Below are positions 7,040-14,681 of a stretch of 33,270 nucleotides of DNA, in pieces. The stretch is from an uncultured Bacteroidales bacterium (lineage in GTDB: Bacteria; Bacteroidota; Bacteroidia; Bacteroidales; Bacteroidaceae). A model generated the notes under the pieces. That model had not been told where the DNA came from and did not search any database. It worked only from the letters and a program-made list of their open reading frames with translations. The position numbers and the translations under genes are program-made. The first letter of the stretch is position 1. The number at the start of each line of letters is the position of its first letter. Location: contig CAMYYY010000034.1 in assembly GCA_947303715.1 (NCBI GenBank), positions 1 to 33,270 on the forward strand, written 5' to 3'.

Positions 7040-9109
7040 ATGTTTAACAAACAACTGCTTCAGCCGGAGAGTATCGTCGTGGTGGGCGGGTCGAACAACA
7101 CCCACAAGCCTGGGGGAGCCGTCGTGCGCAACCTCATCAGCGGCAACTACAGCGGCACCCTACGCATCATCAACCCCAAGGAGGACGAGGTGCAGGGCAT
7201 CAAGGTGTTCCACGATGCTAAGGAGCTGCCGCCTACCGACCTCGCCATCCTTGTCGTCCCAGCCGCAGCCTGTCCAGGCTATGTGGAACAGCTGGCTGCC
7301 GAGAAAGGCGTCCGCGCCTTCATCATCATCTCTGCGGGCTTTGGCGAGGAGACAGCAGCCGGAGCAGCCCTTGAGCAGCAGATTCTCGATACCTGCGAGC
7401 GCTATGGTGCAGCCCTTATTGGGCCGAACTGCATCGGCCTGCTGAATGCCCATCACCACAGCGTCTTCACCAAGCCCATCCCCCGCCTTACCCCAGAGGG
7501 TGCCGACTTCATCAGCGGAAGCGGAGCCACAGCTGTCTTCATCCTCGAGTCGGCTGTCACCAAAGGGCTGGCGTTCAACTCCGTCTGGAGCGTGGGCAAC
7601 GGCAAGCAGATTGGAATCGAGGACGTCCTGCAGTACATGGACGAGCACTTCAACCCAAAGACCGACTCGCACGTCAAGCTGCTCTACATCGAGAATATCG
7701 CCAACCCCGACAAGCTGCTCTTCCACGCCAGTTCGCTCATCCGCAAGGGCTGTCGCATAGCCGCCATCAAGGCGGGGTCGAGCGAGAGCGGCAGCCGTGC
7801 AGCCTCCAGCCACACGGGTGCCATCGCCACCAGCGACAGCGCCGTCGAAGCCCTCTTCCGCAAGGCTGGCATCGTCCGCTGCTTCTCGCGCGAGGAACTC
7901 ACCACGGTGGGTTCCATCTTCATGTTGCCCGAGCTGAAGGGGAAAAACTTCGCCATTGTCACCCATGCCGGCGGCCCTGGTGTCATGCTTACTGATGCCC
8001 TCTCGAAGGGCGGCCTCTTCGTGCCCAAGCTTGAAGGGCCCGACGTCGATGAGCTGAAGTCGAAACTCTACCCTGGCGCCGCTGTCAGCAACCCCATCGA
8101 CATCCTTGCCACGGGTACCCCCCAGCACCTTGCCCTGGCCATCGACTACTGCGAAAACCGCTTCAAGAATATCGACGCCATCTTCGTCATCTTCGGCACC
8201 CCAGGACTTGTCACCCTCTATGAGGCCTACGACGTCCTCCATCAGAAGATTCTCGAATGCAAAAAGCCCATCTTCCCCATCCTTCCCTGCCTCCACACGG
8301 CTGGGCCCGAGGTGGAAGAGTTCCTGAAGAAGGGGCACGTGAATTTCAGCGATGAGGTAACGCTTGCTACAGCCCTCACGCAGATCATGAAGACGCCCTC
8401 CCCTGCCCCTCCTGAGGTTGAGCTCTATGGAGTGGATATCATGCGCATACGCTCTATTATCGACTCTGTAAAGACCGACGGCTACCTGCCCCCCGACCGA
8501 GTGCGCGAGCTGCTTACCTCGGCAGGCATACCCATGGTAGCCGAACGGGTGTCGGACGACAAGGAGAAGCTCATACGCTTTGCTGAGCAGGTGGGATTCC
8601 CTGTGGTGGCGAAGGTCGTCGGCCCCATCCACAAGAGCGACGTGGGCGGTGTGGTGCTGGGCATCGGCAGCAAGGAACACCTCTCCTTCGAGTTCGACCG
8701 TCTGATGAAGATTCAGAACGCACGCGCCGTCATGGTACAGCCCATGCTGAACGGCACAGAGCTTTTCATCGGCGCCAAGTACGAGCCACGTTTCGGACAC
8801 GTGGTACTCTGCGGACTGGGAGGCATCTTCGTCGAGGTGCTGAAGGACGTCAGCAGCGGCCTCGCTCCCCTCTCCTACGCCGAAGCCTACTCTATGATTC
8901 GCTCCCTCAAGGGGTACAAAATCATCAGCGGCACACGCGGACAACAGGGCGTCAACGAGCAGAAGTATGCCGAAATCATCGTCCGCCTCTCCACCCTCCT
9001 CCGCTTCGCGACAGAGATCAAAGAGATAGACATCAATCCGTTGCTGGCATCAGCTGACAACATCACAGCCGTCGATGCCCGCATCCTCATTGTGAAACCC
9101 ATCAAATAA
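7040..9109 (+). CDS. ADP-forming acetyl-CoA/acyl-CoA synthetase, fused alpha-beta subunits
   Basis: A 689-residue protein that would convert acyl-CoA, ADP and phosphate to acid, CoA and ATP, an energy-conserving step in anaerobes; cytosolic. The order is a CoA-binding Rossmann domain (SIVVVGGSNNTHKPGG at about 11-26), a succinyl-CoA-ligase-like domain with the SSHTGAIATSD motif containing the probable phospho-His about 258, a second ligase domain near 300-440, then an ATP-grasp domain from about 485 (AGIPMVAERVSDD, GFPVVAKVVGP, KSDVGGVVLG, EIDINPLL). Many archaeal enzymes have these as separate subunits, while fused forms are common in bacteria. The related Pat-type acetyltransferase domain is absent. 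Acyl specificity cannot be read from sequence. The gene follows a repeat element, and the GH43 gene starts 13 bases after its stop, suggesting one transcript. Confidence 0.9.
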   Translation: MFNKQLLQPESIVVVGGSNNTHKPGGAVVRNLISGNYSGTLRIINPKEDEVQGIKVFHDAKELPPTDLAILVVPAAACPGYVEQLAAEKGVRAFIIISAGFGEETAAGAALEQQILDTCERYGAALIGPNCIGLLNAHHHSVFTKPIPRLTPEGADFISGSGATAVFILESAVTKGLAFNSVWSVGNGKQIGIEDVLQYMDEHFNPKTDSHVKLLYIENIANPDKLLFHASSLIRKGCRIAAIKAGSSESGSRAASSHTGAIATSDSAVEALFRKAGIVRCFSREELTTVGSIFMLPELKGKNFAIVTHAGGPGVMLTDALSKGGLFVPKLEGPDVDELKSKLYPGAAVSNPIDILATGTPQHLALAIDYCENRFKNIDAIFVIFGTPGLVTLYEAYDVLHQKILECKKPIFPILPCLHTAGPEVEEFLKKGHVNFSDEVTLATALTQIMKTPSPAPPEVELYGVDIMRIRSIIDSVKTDGYLPPDRVRELLTSAGIPMVAERVSDDKEKLIRFAEQVGFPVVAKVVGPIHKSDVGGVVLGIGSKEHLSFEFDRLMKIQNARAVMVQPMLNGTELFIGAKYEPRFGHVVLCGLGGIFVEVLKDVSSGLAPLSYAEAYSMIRSLKGYKIISGTRGQQGVNEQKYAEIIVRLSTLLRFATEIKEIDINPLLASADNITAVDARILIVKPIK

Positions 9110-9122
9110 TAAAGATTCTATT

Positions 9123-10178
9123 ATGAAAAAAACCACCCGACGCGCTTCTCTTCTCCTTTTGCTCCTCTTCCTTGTCCCCAAAGTGACTTGGGCGCAGGAA
9201 ACGTTCCGCAACCCCGTCATCCCCCACAATTGCCCTGACCCTACGGTACTTGACGACCGTGCCCGGACAGGGTGGTTCTATGCCTACAGCACAGCTGCAA
9301 ATATGGCTGAATGTACGGGCGACCGCTCGGCGCGCGGCTCTGTCGCCCTCCCCATCTATCGCTCCAAGGATATGATTAACTGGGAGTTTGTCGGCGACGG
9401 ATTCGAAGGCGTCGGCATGCCCTCGTGGCGCAAGGGCTCACGTCTTTGGGCACCCGACATCAACTATGTCGATGGACACTATGTGCTCTACTATGCCCTG
9501 GGCGTGTGGGGCGACCTTGTGGCCTCTGCCAGCGGCGTAGCTGTCAGCGACAGCCCCACGGGACCGTTCAAGGACTGCGGCAGGCTGGTGGACTTCGAAG
9601 CCATCGGCGTTATGAACAGCATCGACCCTAACCTCTTTGTGGACCGCGGCAAGAAATACCTCATCTGGGGCAGCCTCGGCAAGGGCTCGGGCGTGTGGGG
9701 CATCCGTCTCAGCAAAGACGGCCTCGCGCTGAAGAAGGGCGCCAAGCCTGTGCAGCTTGGTGCAGACAATATGGAGGGTGCCTATATGGTGCGACGAGGG
9801 AAATGGTGCTACCTCTTCACCTCGCGCGGCAGTTGTTGCGAGGGCGCGCGCAGCACCTATCACGTCCTCGTGGCCCGTTCACGCAAGCCCCTCGGCCCGT
9901 TTGTGGGACGCGAAGGCGAGTCGCTCCTCGCCCACGACTACCCCAACGTCATCCTCAGCGGCACAGCCGACAGCCTCTTTGTCGGCACGGGCCACAACTC
10001 GCAAATCATCAAGGACGATGCCGGACAGGACTGGATGTACTACCACACCTTCTGGCGTCAGAACGGCTACAGGGGCCGCGCCATGAACCTCGACCGCATC
10101 GTCTGGAGCGACGACGGCTGGCCCTCCTTCTCAGGCGGACATTCCACGCTCGAACAGCAGAAACCCGTTATCAAATGA
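9123..10178 (+). CDS. Secreted GH43 family glycosidase (arabinan-type)
   Basis: A 351-residue exported enzyme with a signal peptide (MKKTTRRASLLLLLLFLV..., cleavage near WAQ). The mature start FRNPVIPHNCPDPTV is characteristic of five-bladed GH43 enzymes. The expected triad is visible: Asp about 39 in CPDPT (base), Asp about 168 in MNSIDPNLF (pKa modulator) and Glu about 218 in MEGAYM (acid). GH43 includes arabinan endo-1,5-alpha-L-arabinosidases, arabinofuranosidases and xylosidases. The compact single domain favours an arabinanase-like role, but specificity is inference. It begins 13 bases after the acyl-CoA synthetase stop and is probably co-transcribed. There is no CTD for type IX export and no lipobox, so it is probably periplasmic. 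Confidence 0.88.
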   Translation: MKKTTRRASLLLLLLFLVPKVTWAQETFRNPVIPHNCPDPTVLDDRARTGWFYAYSTAANMAECTGDRSARGSVALPIYRSKDMINWEFVGDGFEGVGMPSWRKGSRLWAPDINYVDGHYVLYYALGVWGDLVASASGVAVSDSPTGPFKDCGRLVDFEAIGVMNSIDPNLFVDRGKKYLIWGSLGKGSGVWGIRLSKDGLALKKGAKPVQLGADNMEGAYMVRRGKWCYLFTSRGSCCEGARSTYHVLVARSRKPLGPFVGREGESLLAHDYPNVILSGTADSLFVGTGHNSQIIKDDAGQDWMYYHTFWRQNGYRGRAMNLDRIVWSDDGWPSFSGGHSTLEQQKPVIK

Positions 10179-10235
10179 CAGCAAGGATTACACATAATTC
10201 CTGATTCTTTTTATTAACTTTTAATTATCAAAACC

Positions 10236-10697
10236 ATGGCTTTCAACATTCAAGACTTCATCACGAAGCAAGTAGCATCGGCAGTAGGTGGCGTAGAAGT
10301 CCCCACAAATGCCAAGAACACAGTCCTCAACGGCCTCTCCGACTCTATTCTGGGCAGCCTCACGCAGACCGCCACCAAACCAGGCGGCATCGACATGCTG
10401 AAAGGCCTCCTCACAGGCACCTCATCGGCAGCTGCCAGCCCCGTCACGGCCCTGGCTACCAACCTCTTCACGAAGAACATCCTCTCTTCGCTGAACCTCG
10501 GCAGCTCCATCAACGGCGCCCTCACAGGCCTCATTCCCAGCATTGTAGGCAAGCTGGGCGGCATTCTCAAAGACCAGGATGGCGATGGTGACGTCGATTT
10601 CAACGACATCCTCATCACCCTCGGCGTAGGCGGCAAGAAGTCAGGCGGTGGTGGCATCTTCGGCTCCATCCTCGGCTCCATCCTCGGCAAGAAGTAA
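10236..10697 (+). CDS. Small Gly/Ser-rich protein with one EF-hand-like calcium loop
   Basis: A 153-residue protein of no clear family; overall it resembles DUF937/YidB-like small proteins. No signal peptide is visible. Residues 1-110 are rich in Ala, Gly, Leu, Ser and Thr with amphipathic stretches. Residues about 113-124 (DQDGDGDVDFND) match the EF-hand/dockerin loop DxDxDGxxxxxD, so calcium binding is likely. The tail is Gly-rich (KKSGGGGIFGSILGSILGKK). It lies 57 bases after the GH43 stop on the same strand without a TAnnTTTG box in between, so it may belong to that transcript. A hairpin follows the stop. Confidence 0.8.
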   Translation: MAFNIQDFITKQVASAVGGVEVPTNAKNTVLNGLSDSILGSLTQTATKPGGIDMLKGLLTGTSSAAASPVTALATNLFTKNILSSLNLGSSINGALTGLIPSIVGKLGGILKDQDGDGDVDFNDILITLGVGGKKSGGGGIFGSILGSILGKK

Positions 10698-10726
10698 GCC
10701 ACACGTCAGAAAACCCATTCTTTATA

Positions 10727-10748
10727 GGGGCGCGGAGTTTCGCGTCCC
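10727..10748 (+). terminator. Hairpin after the EF-hand-loop gene
   Basis: GGGGCGCG and CGCGTCCC pair with one G-T wobble around a GAGTTT loop and are followed by TTTCCC. It lies 30 bases past the stop and before the next promoter. Confidence 0.5.
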
Positions 10749-10765
10749 TTTCCCTTGCGCTAATC

Positions 10766-10807
10766 TGCCAGCGTTTAACGTTAATTTGCCAGCGTTTAAC
10801 GTTAATT
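10766..10807. repeat. Two exact 21-bp tandem copies upstream of an exported-protein gene
   Basis: Copies at 10766-10786 and 10787-10807 are identical and each contains the palindrome TTAACGTTAA. They end 36 bases before the -7 box of the next gene, a position suited to a regulator-binding site. Confidence 0.8.
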
Positions 10808-10843
10808 ACATCGTTTCCTGCGCTGATGTCCGAAAGTTTATCC

Positions 10844-10852
10844 TACCTTTGC
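10844..10852 (+). promoter_or_regulatory. -7 box with probable very short leader
   Basis: TACCTTTGC matches the consensus exactly and lies only 8 bases before the ATG at 10861. The transcript would begin at or within a base or two of the start codon. No clear TTTG at -33 was found. Confidence 0.6.
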
Positions 10853-10860
10853 CGCACGAT

Positions 10861-11685
10861 ATGAAACGATTGGCATTGGTTTGGATGATGATGATGTTCT
10901 GCGCGTCGGCTGCATGGTCGCAGGAGACGGCAGAACCAGCTTTCGTCTCTGACGAGGACAGCCTCGCCTTGCCCCCAATGCAGCTTGTGCCGTCGGACAT
11001 GGGACTAAGCAGAGCCGTATTCCCAGAGTTCAAGCTACGGCAGCCGTTATCCAGCACATCCACATCGCAGCTACCCACCACCTACGAACTGAATCAGAAA
11101 TTCAACTTCCGGCAATACAATCAGAAAAACTATCTGCTCCGCTGGGACGGGGGGAGGCTGACGGGCTACAACAGCATCCAGTCCATGCCTGGCATCGGAG
11201 GCATAGCCACAGCGGGCGTCACAGGCATTCACCACTTCAGCGACAGACTGACGCTTACAGGAGGCGCCATGCTGCAAAAGACAGGCATCCTCTACAATAC
11301 GGCCACACTCCACGCACAGCTGACCTACGAACTGTCGGACTACGCCAGCGTCAGCACCTTCGGCATCTACCAGGCGCCCAGTTTCTTCAGCATGTACCAG
11401 ACACCTGCTCAGGGCTTGTTCGGAGCCTATCTGACATTCCATACAGAAGACAAGAAATGGGGCATCGACCTAGGCGAAAAGACGGAGATGAACCCCTATA
11501 GTGGCAGGCTGGAAGCCACACCCATCGTCATGCCCTACTATAATCTGCAGGGGCAGAAGCTGGGTTTCGACTTCGGCGGACTACTGAAAAACCTCTTTAT
11601 GAACTACCGCATGAACCAGATGATGAAGAAGGGCACATTCCCCATGGGGCCTATGGGACCGATGGGGCCTATGCCGCCCAATTAA
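10861..11685 (+). CDS. Exported protein of unknown function with Met/Gly/Pro tail
   Basis: A 274-residue protein I do not recognise. The ATG at 10861 was chosen because a TACCTTTGC box lies just upstream and the first residues (MKRLALVWMMMMFCASAAWSQ) form a signal peptide. An in-frame ATG at 10648 would start inside the previous gene. The mature protein has repeated short beta-like stretches (GGIATAGVTGIHHFSDRLTL, TLHAQLTYELSDYASVSTFG, FGAYLTFHTEDKKWGIDLG), which suggests a periplasmic or outer-membrane beta-rich fold. The C-terminus ends in GPMGPMGPMPPN. It has its own promoter, and a strong hairpin follows. No paralogue is visible in the window. Confidence 0.8.
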   Translation: MKRLALVWMMMMFCASAAWSQETAEPAFVSDEDSLALPPMQLVPSDMGLSRAVFPEFKLRQPLSSTSTSQLPTTYELNQKFNFRQYNQKNYLLRWDGGRLTGYNSIQSMPGIGGIATAGVTGIHHFSDRLTLTGGAMLQKTGILYNTATLHAQLTYELSDYASVSTFGIYQAPSFFSMYQTPAQGLFGAYLTFHTEDKKWGIDLGEKTEMNPYSGRLEATPIVMPYYNLQGQKLGFDFGGLLKNLFMNYRMNQMMKKGTFPMGPMGPMGPMPPN

Positions 11686-11720
11686 CCTCTATCAAAGAAA
11701 CCCCTCAAAGAAAGACAACA

Positions 11721-11748
11721 AAAAACCATCCCTCATGGGATGGTTTTT
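11721..11748. terminator. Bidirectional intrinsic terminator
   Basis: AAAAACCATCCC and GGGATGGTTTTT are perfect 12-bp complements around TCAT. A- and T-tracts sit on both sides, so it should work for the plus-strand exported-protein gene and the minus-strand histone-like gene. Confidence 0.85.
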
Positions 11749-11777
11749 ACTTAGCATTGTGTAGAGGAAACGACTTC

Positions 11778-11948
11778 TTACTTGGAGGCTGCGAGAGAGG
11801 CCTTGCGGAACTCCTTCATCAGTTTCTCAATCTCGAGAGAAGCGACGCGAGCACGAGTGCCAGCAGTCTTGTTACCCTTTTCTACCTGAGCCTTTGCATC
11901 CTTGACAAAAGCATCATAAGCTGCTTCGATTTTAGCTAAAACTTCCAT
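11778..11948 (-). CDS. Histone H1-like DNA-binding protein (Hc1 type)
   Basis: A 56-residue basic protein beginning MEVLAKIEAAYDAFVKDAK, with EKGNKTAGTRARVASLEIEK in the middle and a Lys-ending SLAASK tail. This closely matches the short Hc1-like (histone H1-like) proteins of Bacteroidetes: two helices with a GNKTAGTRAR turn. These are thought to bind and compact DNA in the nucleoid; the exact role in this group is unclear. A full consensus promoter stands about 30 bases upstream and a bidirectional terminator lies downstream, so it is a single-gene unit. Confidence 0.88.
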   Translation of the reverse strand: MEVLAKIEAAYDAFVKDAKAQVEKGNKTAGTRARVASLEIEKLMKEFRKASLAASK

Positions 11949-11978
11949 GTAACTTATCTTTAAGAATTAATACACGGT

Positions 11979-12009
11979 GCAAAGGTAGTGAATAATTGGC
12001 AATTACAAA
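11979..12009 (-). promoter_or_regulatory. Promoter for the histone-like gene
   Basis: On the minus strand, TTTG (plus 12006-12009) and TACCTTTGC (plus 11979-11987) are separated by 18 bases. This is one of the best consensus promoters in the window, consistent with strong expression. Confidence 0.8.
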
Positions 12010-12108
12010 GAGAAAAAGCAACTTTTTTTCAAAAAAGTAGAAAAAAAACTCCTAAAGGGCTTCTGAACGGGGTAAAAAGTATCTTTTTTCTGAAAAAACA
12101 ACTATAAA

Positions 12109-14469
12109 TCAAAGAATTTTCAGACGCGCGAATTTCAAAAGCAACGTCTTTTCGCCCACATTGTCGAAGCGAATAACCGCTTTGGCGTTTTCGTTGCTTC
12201 CTTCGACTCGAACCACCTCTCCCTGCCCGAAACGGTCATGCTCCACACGCGTACCAGGCTGGAGAGAAGATGTGGCATTCGGCGTCCCTGCCTGTTGACC
12301 TATTGACCTATTGATTTTTTGACTGCTGGATTGGGCATCACGCTCACCCAAAGAAATCCAACGACGCGGAGTCGGTGTAGGACGAGGTGTTGTGGGACGA
12401 GGAGTCGTCGGCCTTTCCGTCTGCCCGCCTATGGTTGTGACGCGGAATGCCGCATCCCTGTTTCTCCCCCATCCCATCTGCTGACCTGTCGGCTTGCCGG
12501 CCTGCTGACCCTTCAGGAATGCCGGGTCTATCTCGCTCAGGAAGCGGCTGCGATTGCCAAACTGAAGCTGCCCGTAGCGGAAGCGCGTCTTTGCATAGGT
12601 GAGCAGACAACGCTTCTCGGCACGGGTGAGGGCGACATAGAACAAACGCCGCTCCTCCTCCACATCCATGTCAGTCTCGGCCATGTTGCTGGGAAAGAGG
12701 TCTTCCTCCAGCCCCACCACAAACACGGTGTTGAACTCCAGTCCCTTGGCCGAATGGACCGTCATCAACGTCACTCGGGGGACGTCGGCATCGTGGGGAT
12801 TATCCTGGTCGGTGAGCAGGGCCACGGTAGCCAGGAAGTCGGAGAGCCAGATGGCGTCGCTGCCCTCCTCGCGGGCCGACTGCACAAAGTCGTGCATGGC
12901 ATCCATCAGCTCCTGCACGTTCTCTTGACGGCTACGCCCTTCGTCCGACATGTCGCTGAAGATATCTGCCTTGATGCCGCTGCGGATCACCACGTCAAGG
13001 GCTGTGTCGTAGGCATCGTGCGTGCGGGAGAGCTCGCGGAACTCCTCCATCATCGAACGAAAGCCCTCCAGCTTCTTCTGCGTCGCCTTCGAGACAGGCA
13101 ACTGATACTGCTCAGGGGCGCCGATGACCTCCCACAGGCTGACGCCTGCCTGGGATGCTGTCTCCACGACATGCCCCAGCGTAGTGTCGCCGATGCCCCG
13201 TGCCGGATAGTTGAGAATACGTTTGAAAGCCTCCTCGTCGTGCGGATTGACCATCACGCGAAAGTAGGCAATGATGTCCTTTATCTCCTTGCGCTGATAG
13301 AACGACAGACCGCCGTAGATGCGGTAGTCGATGCCGTTCTTGCGGAACTCCTCCTCGAAGATGCGCGACTGGGCATTGGTACGGTAGAGGATGGCAAAGT
13401 CGCTCCACGTCAGCCCATAGCGCCTGCGGATGGACAAGAGCTGGCGCGTCACATACCCAGCCTCCTCCTTGTCTGCCGCAGCCTCAAACACGGTGATGGG
13501 CTCGCCCTGTTCCTTGTTGGAAAACACCTCCTTGGGTATGCGGCGCTGATTGTGGGCAATAAGGCTGTTCGCAGCACCGACGATGGTCTGCGTGGAGCGG
13601 TAGTTCTCCTCCAGCTTGAAGAGCTTCGGGCTGTCGTAGCGGCTCTGGAAGGTGAGGATGTTGTCGATGCGGGCGCCTCGGAAGCTGTAGATGCTCTGCG
13701 AGTCGTCGCCCACCACGCAGATGTGCTGATGCCCGGCTGTGAGCTGCCACACGATTTCGTGCTGCGCCAGGTTGGTGTCCTGATACTCGTCCACCAGCAC
13801 ATAGCGGAAGCGCTCGCGATAGCGTTGCAGAATCTCCTTGTTGTTCTCGAAAAGGTAGTAGGTCTGCATCAGCAAGTCGTCAAAGTCCATGGCGTCGGCC
13901 TGCTTCAGGCGGTTGGCGTAGCGCTGGTAGATGTCGCGGACGGCAGGCAGGCGACGGCGCATGTCCTCCTCGACCATCGCCTTGTCGTTGTAGTACATGC
14001 CCGCTTTGAGGAGGACGTTCTTGGCTTCGCTGATGCGCGCCTGCACGGCGTTGGGCTTATAGACCTTGTCGTCCAGCCCCATCTCCTTGATGATGGCTTT
14101 GACCAGACTACGCGAATCGCCCTGGTCGTAGATGGTGAAGTTGGATGTATAGCCCAGCGTTTCGGCCTCCCGTCTGAGGATTTTCGCAAAGAGGCTGTGG
14201 AATGTCCCCATCCAGAGGTAGCGTGCCGACTCCTCGCCCACCCTGTTGGCGATGCGGCTCTTCATCTCTGCTGCTGCCTTGTTGGTGAAGGTGAGCGCAA
14301 GGATTTCCCACGGCTTGTAGCCCTCCACCTCCATCAGGTGGGCAATCTTGTACGTCAGCACGCGCGTCTTGCCCGAACCGGCTCCGGCTATAACCAACGA
14401 AGGACCGTCGTTGTATTCGACGGCCTTCAGCTGGCTCTCATTCAGTTCTTTTGCGTAGTCGATGTTCAT
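12109..14469 (-). CDS. UvrD/PcrA-type superfamily 1 DNA helicase
   Basis: A 786-residue ATP-dependent 3'-5' helicase for excision repair and removal of proteins from DNA. The start is MNIDYAKELNESQLKAV, the usual UvrD/PcrA opening, with Q motif and Walker A GAGSGKT at about 29-35. TFTNKAAAEMK, LVDEYQDTN, GDDSQSIYSFRGA, LEENYRST, YGGLSFYQRKEIKD, TVHSAKGLEFNTVFVVG and EERRLFYVALTRA follow in order. The C-terminal PcrA/UvrD Tudor-like segment (GTRVEHDRFGQGEVVRVEG) is kept. The linker before it is unusual: a PTTPRPTPTPRR run and two GQQ-containing stretches encoded by octamer arrays. The ATG at 14469 sits directly after a -7 box, so the mRNA is probably leaderless. An in-frame ATG at 14541 lies upstream of the promoter. 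Confidence 0.95.
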   Translation of the reverse strand: MNIDYAKELNESQLKAVEYNDGPSLVIAGAGSGKTRVLTYKIAHLMEVEGYKPWEILALTFTNKAAAEMKSRIANRVGEESARYLWMGTFHSLFAKILRREAETLGYTSNFTIYDQGDSRSLVKAIIKEMGLDDKVYKPNAVQARISEAKNVLLKAGMYYNDKAMVEEDMRRRLPAVRDIYQRYANRLKQADAMDFDDLLMQTYYLFENNKEILQRYRERFRYVLVDEYQDTNLAQHEIVWQLTAGHQHICVVGDDSQSIYSFRGARIDNILTFQSRYDSPKLFKLEENYRSTQTIVGAANSLIAHNQRRIPKEVFSNKEQGEPITVFEAAADKEEAGYVTRQLLSIRRRYGLTWSDFAILYRTNAQSRIFEEEFRKNGIDYRIYGGLSFYQRKEIKDIIAYFRVMVNPHDEEAFKRILNYPARGIGDTTLGHVVETASQAGVSLWEVIGAPEQYQLPVSKATQKKLEGFRSMMEEFRELSRTHDAYDTALDVVIRSGIKADIFSDMSDEGRSRQENVQELMDAMHDFVQSAREEGSDAIWLSDFLATVALLTDQDNPHDADVPRVTLMTVHSAKGLEFNTVFVVGLEEDLFPSNMAETDMDVEEERRLFYVALTRAEKRCLLTYAKTRFRYGQLQFGNRSRFLSEIDPAFLKGQQAGKPTGQQMGWGRNRDAAFRVTTIGGQTERPTTPRPTTPRPTPTPRRWISLGERDAQSSSQKINRSIGQQAGTPNATSSLQPGTRVEHDRFGQGEVVRVEGSNENAKAVIRFDNVGEKTLLLKFARLKIL
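12294..12329. repeat. Octamer array in the uvrD C-terminal linker (first)
   Basis: Plus-strand units GTTGACCT, ATTGACCT, ATTGATTT, TTTGACTG are degenerate GTTGACTC-type octamers. On the coding strand they give the SSQKINRSIGQQAG segment. Confidence 0.65.
12480..12512. repeat. Octamer array in the uvrD C-terminal linker (second)
   Basis: Plus-strand units GCTGACCT, GTCGGCTT, GCCGGCCT, GCTGACCC are a GC-rich, diverged version of the same octamer. They encode GQQAGKPTGQQ in frame. Confidence 0.55.
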
Positions 14470-14476
14470 TTCGACT

Positions 14477-14508
14477 GCAAAGATAACACTTTTTTTTTGC
14501 TTTGCAAA
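14477..14508 (-). promoter_or_regulatory. Promoter for uvrD, probably giving a leaderless mRNA
   Basis: On the minus strand, TTTG (plus 14505-14508) lies 19 bases before TATCTTTGC (plus 14477-14485). The box ends 7 bases before the ATG, so transcription should begin at about the A of ATG. Confidence 0.75.
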
Positions 14509-14516
14509 AAAGAGTT

Positions 14517-14681
14517 TGTAGAACGCTACGCTGTAGAGCATTCGCTTCGCTCATTTGTAGAACGGGGCTGCGCCCCTGTAGGGTTTTCTACAGCGAGTGT
14601 AGCGAGCGTTTTACAGGCCTTAGGCCGTTCTACAGCGTAGCGTTCTACAGGCCGCAGGCCGTTCTACAGCGTAGCGTTCTA
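14517..14681. repeat. TTCTACA-plus-small-palindrome repeat array between uvrD and clpB
   Basis: The spacer TTCTACA or its complement alternates with small palindromes: CGCTACG, GGGGCTGCGCCCC, GCGAGTGTAGCGAGCG, GGCCTTAGGCC, GCGTAGCG (twice) and GGCCGCAGGCC. The left end (GTAGAACGCTACGCTGTAG) and the right end are inverted copies, so the whole block can fold back. The array includes the clpB stop codon (14679-14681) and ends just upstream of the uvrD promoter. Confidence 0.8.

Noticed and set aside
7160..8944. 594-codon open frame opposite the acyl-CoA synthetase gene
   Set aside because: Same reason: the plus-strand protein has complete CoA-binding, ligase and ATP-grasp motifs, and the antisense product is an unstructured shadow.
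5645..10697. A dedicated glycan-utilisation locus (PUL) around GH43
   Set aside because: No SusC/SusD pair, HTCS or ECF/anti-sigma regulator is present. The glycosidases in this window are scattered among housekeeping genes.
12319..14640. Long open frame (773 codons) on the plus strand opposite uvrD
   Set aside because: It is the antisense of a clear UvrD helicase with all motifs. Codon bias in GC-rich genes keeps the opposite strand open, and the translation matches no family.
14517..14681. Possible CRISPR array
   Set aside because: The constant word is only 7 bases, the variable parts are palindromes of unequal length, and no cas gene is near. The heptamer and octamer arrays also lack spacers.
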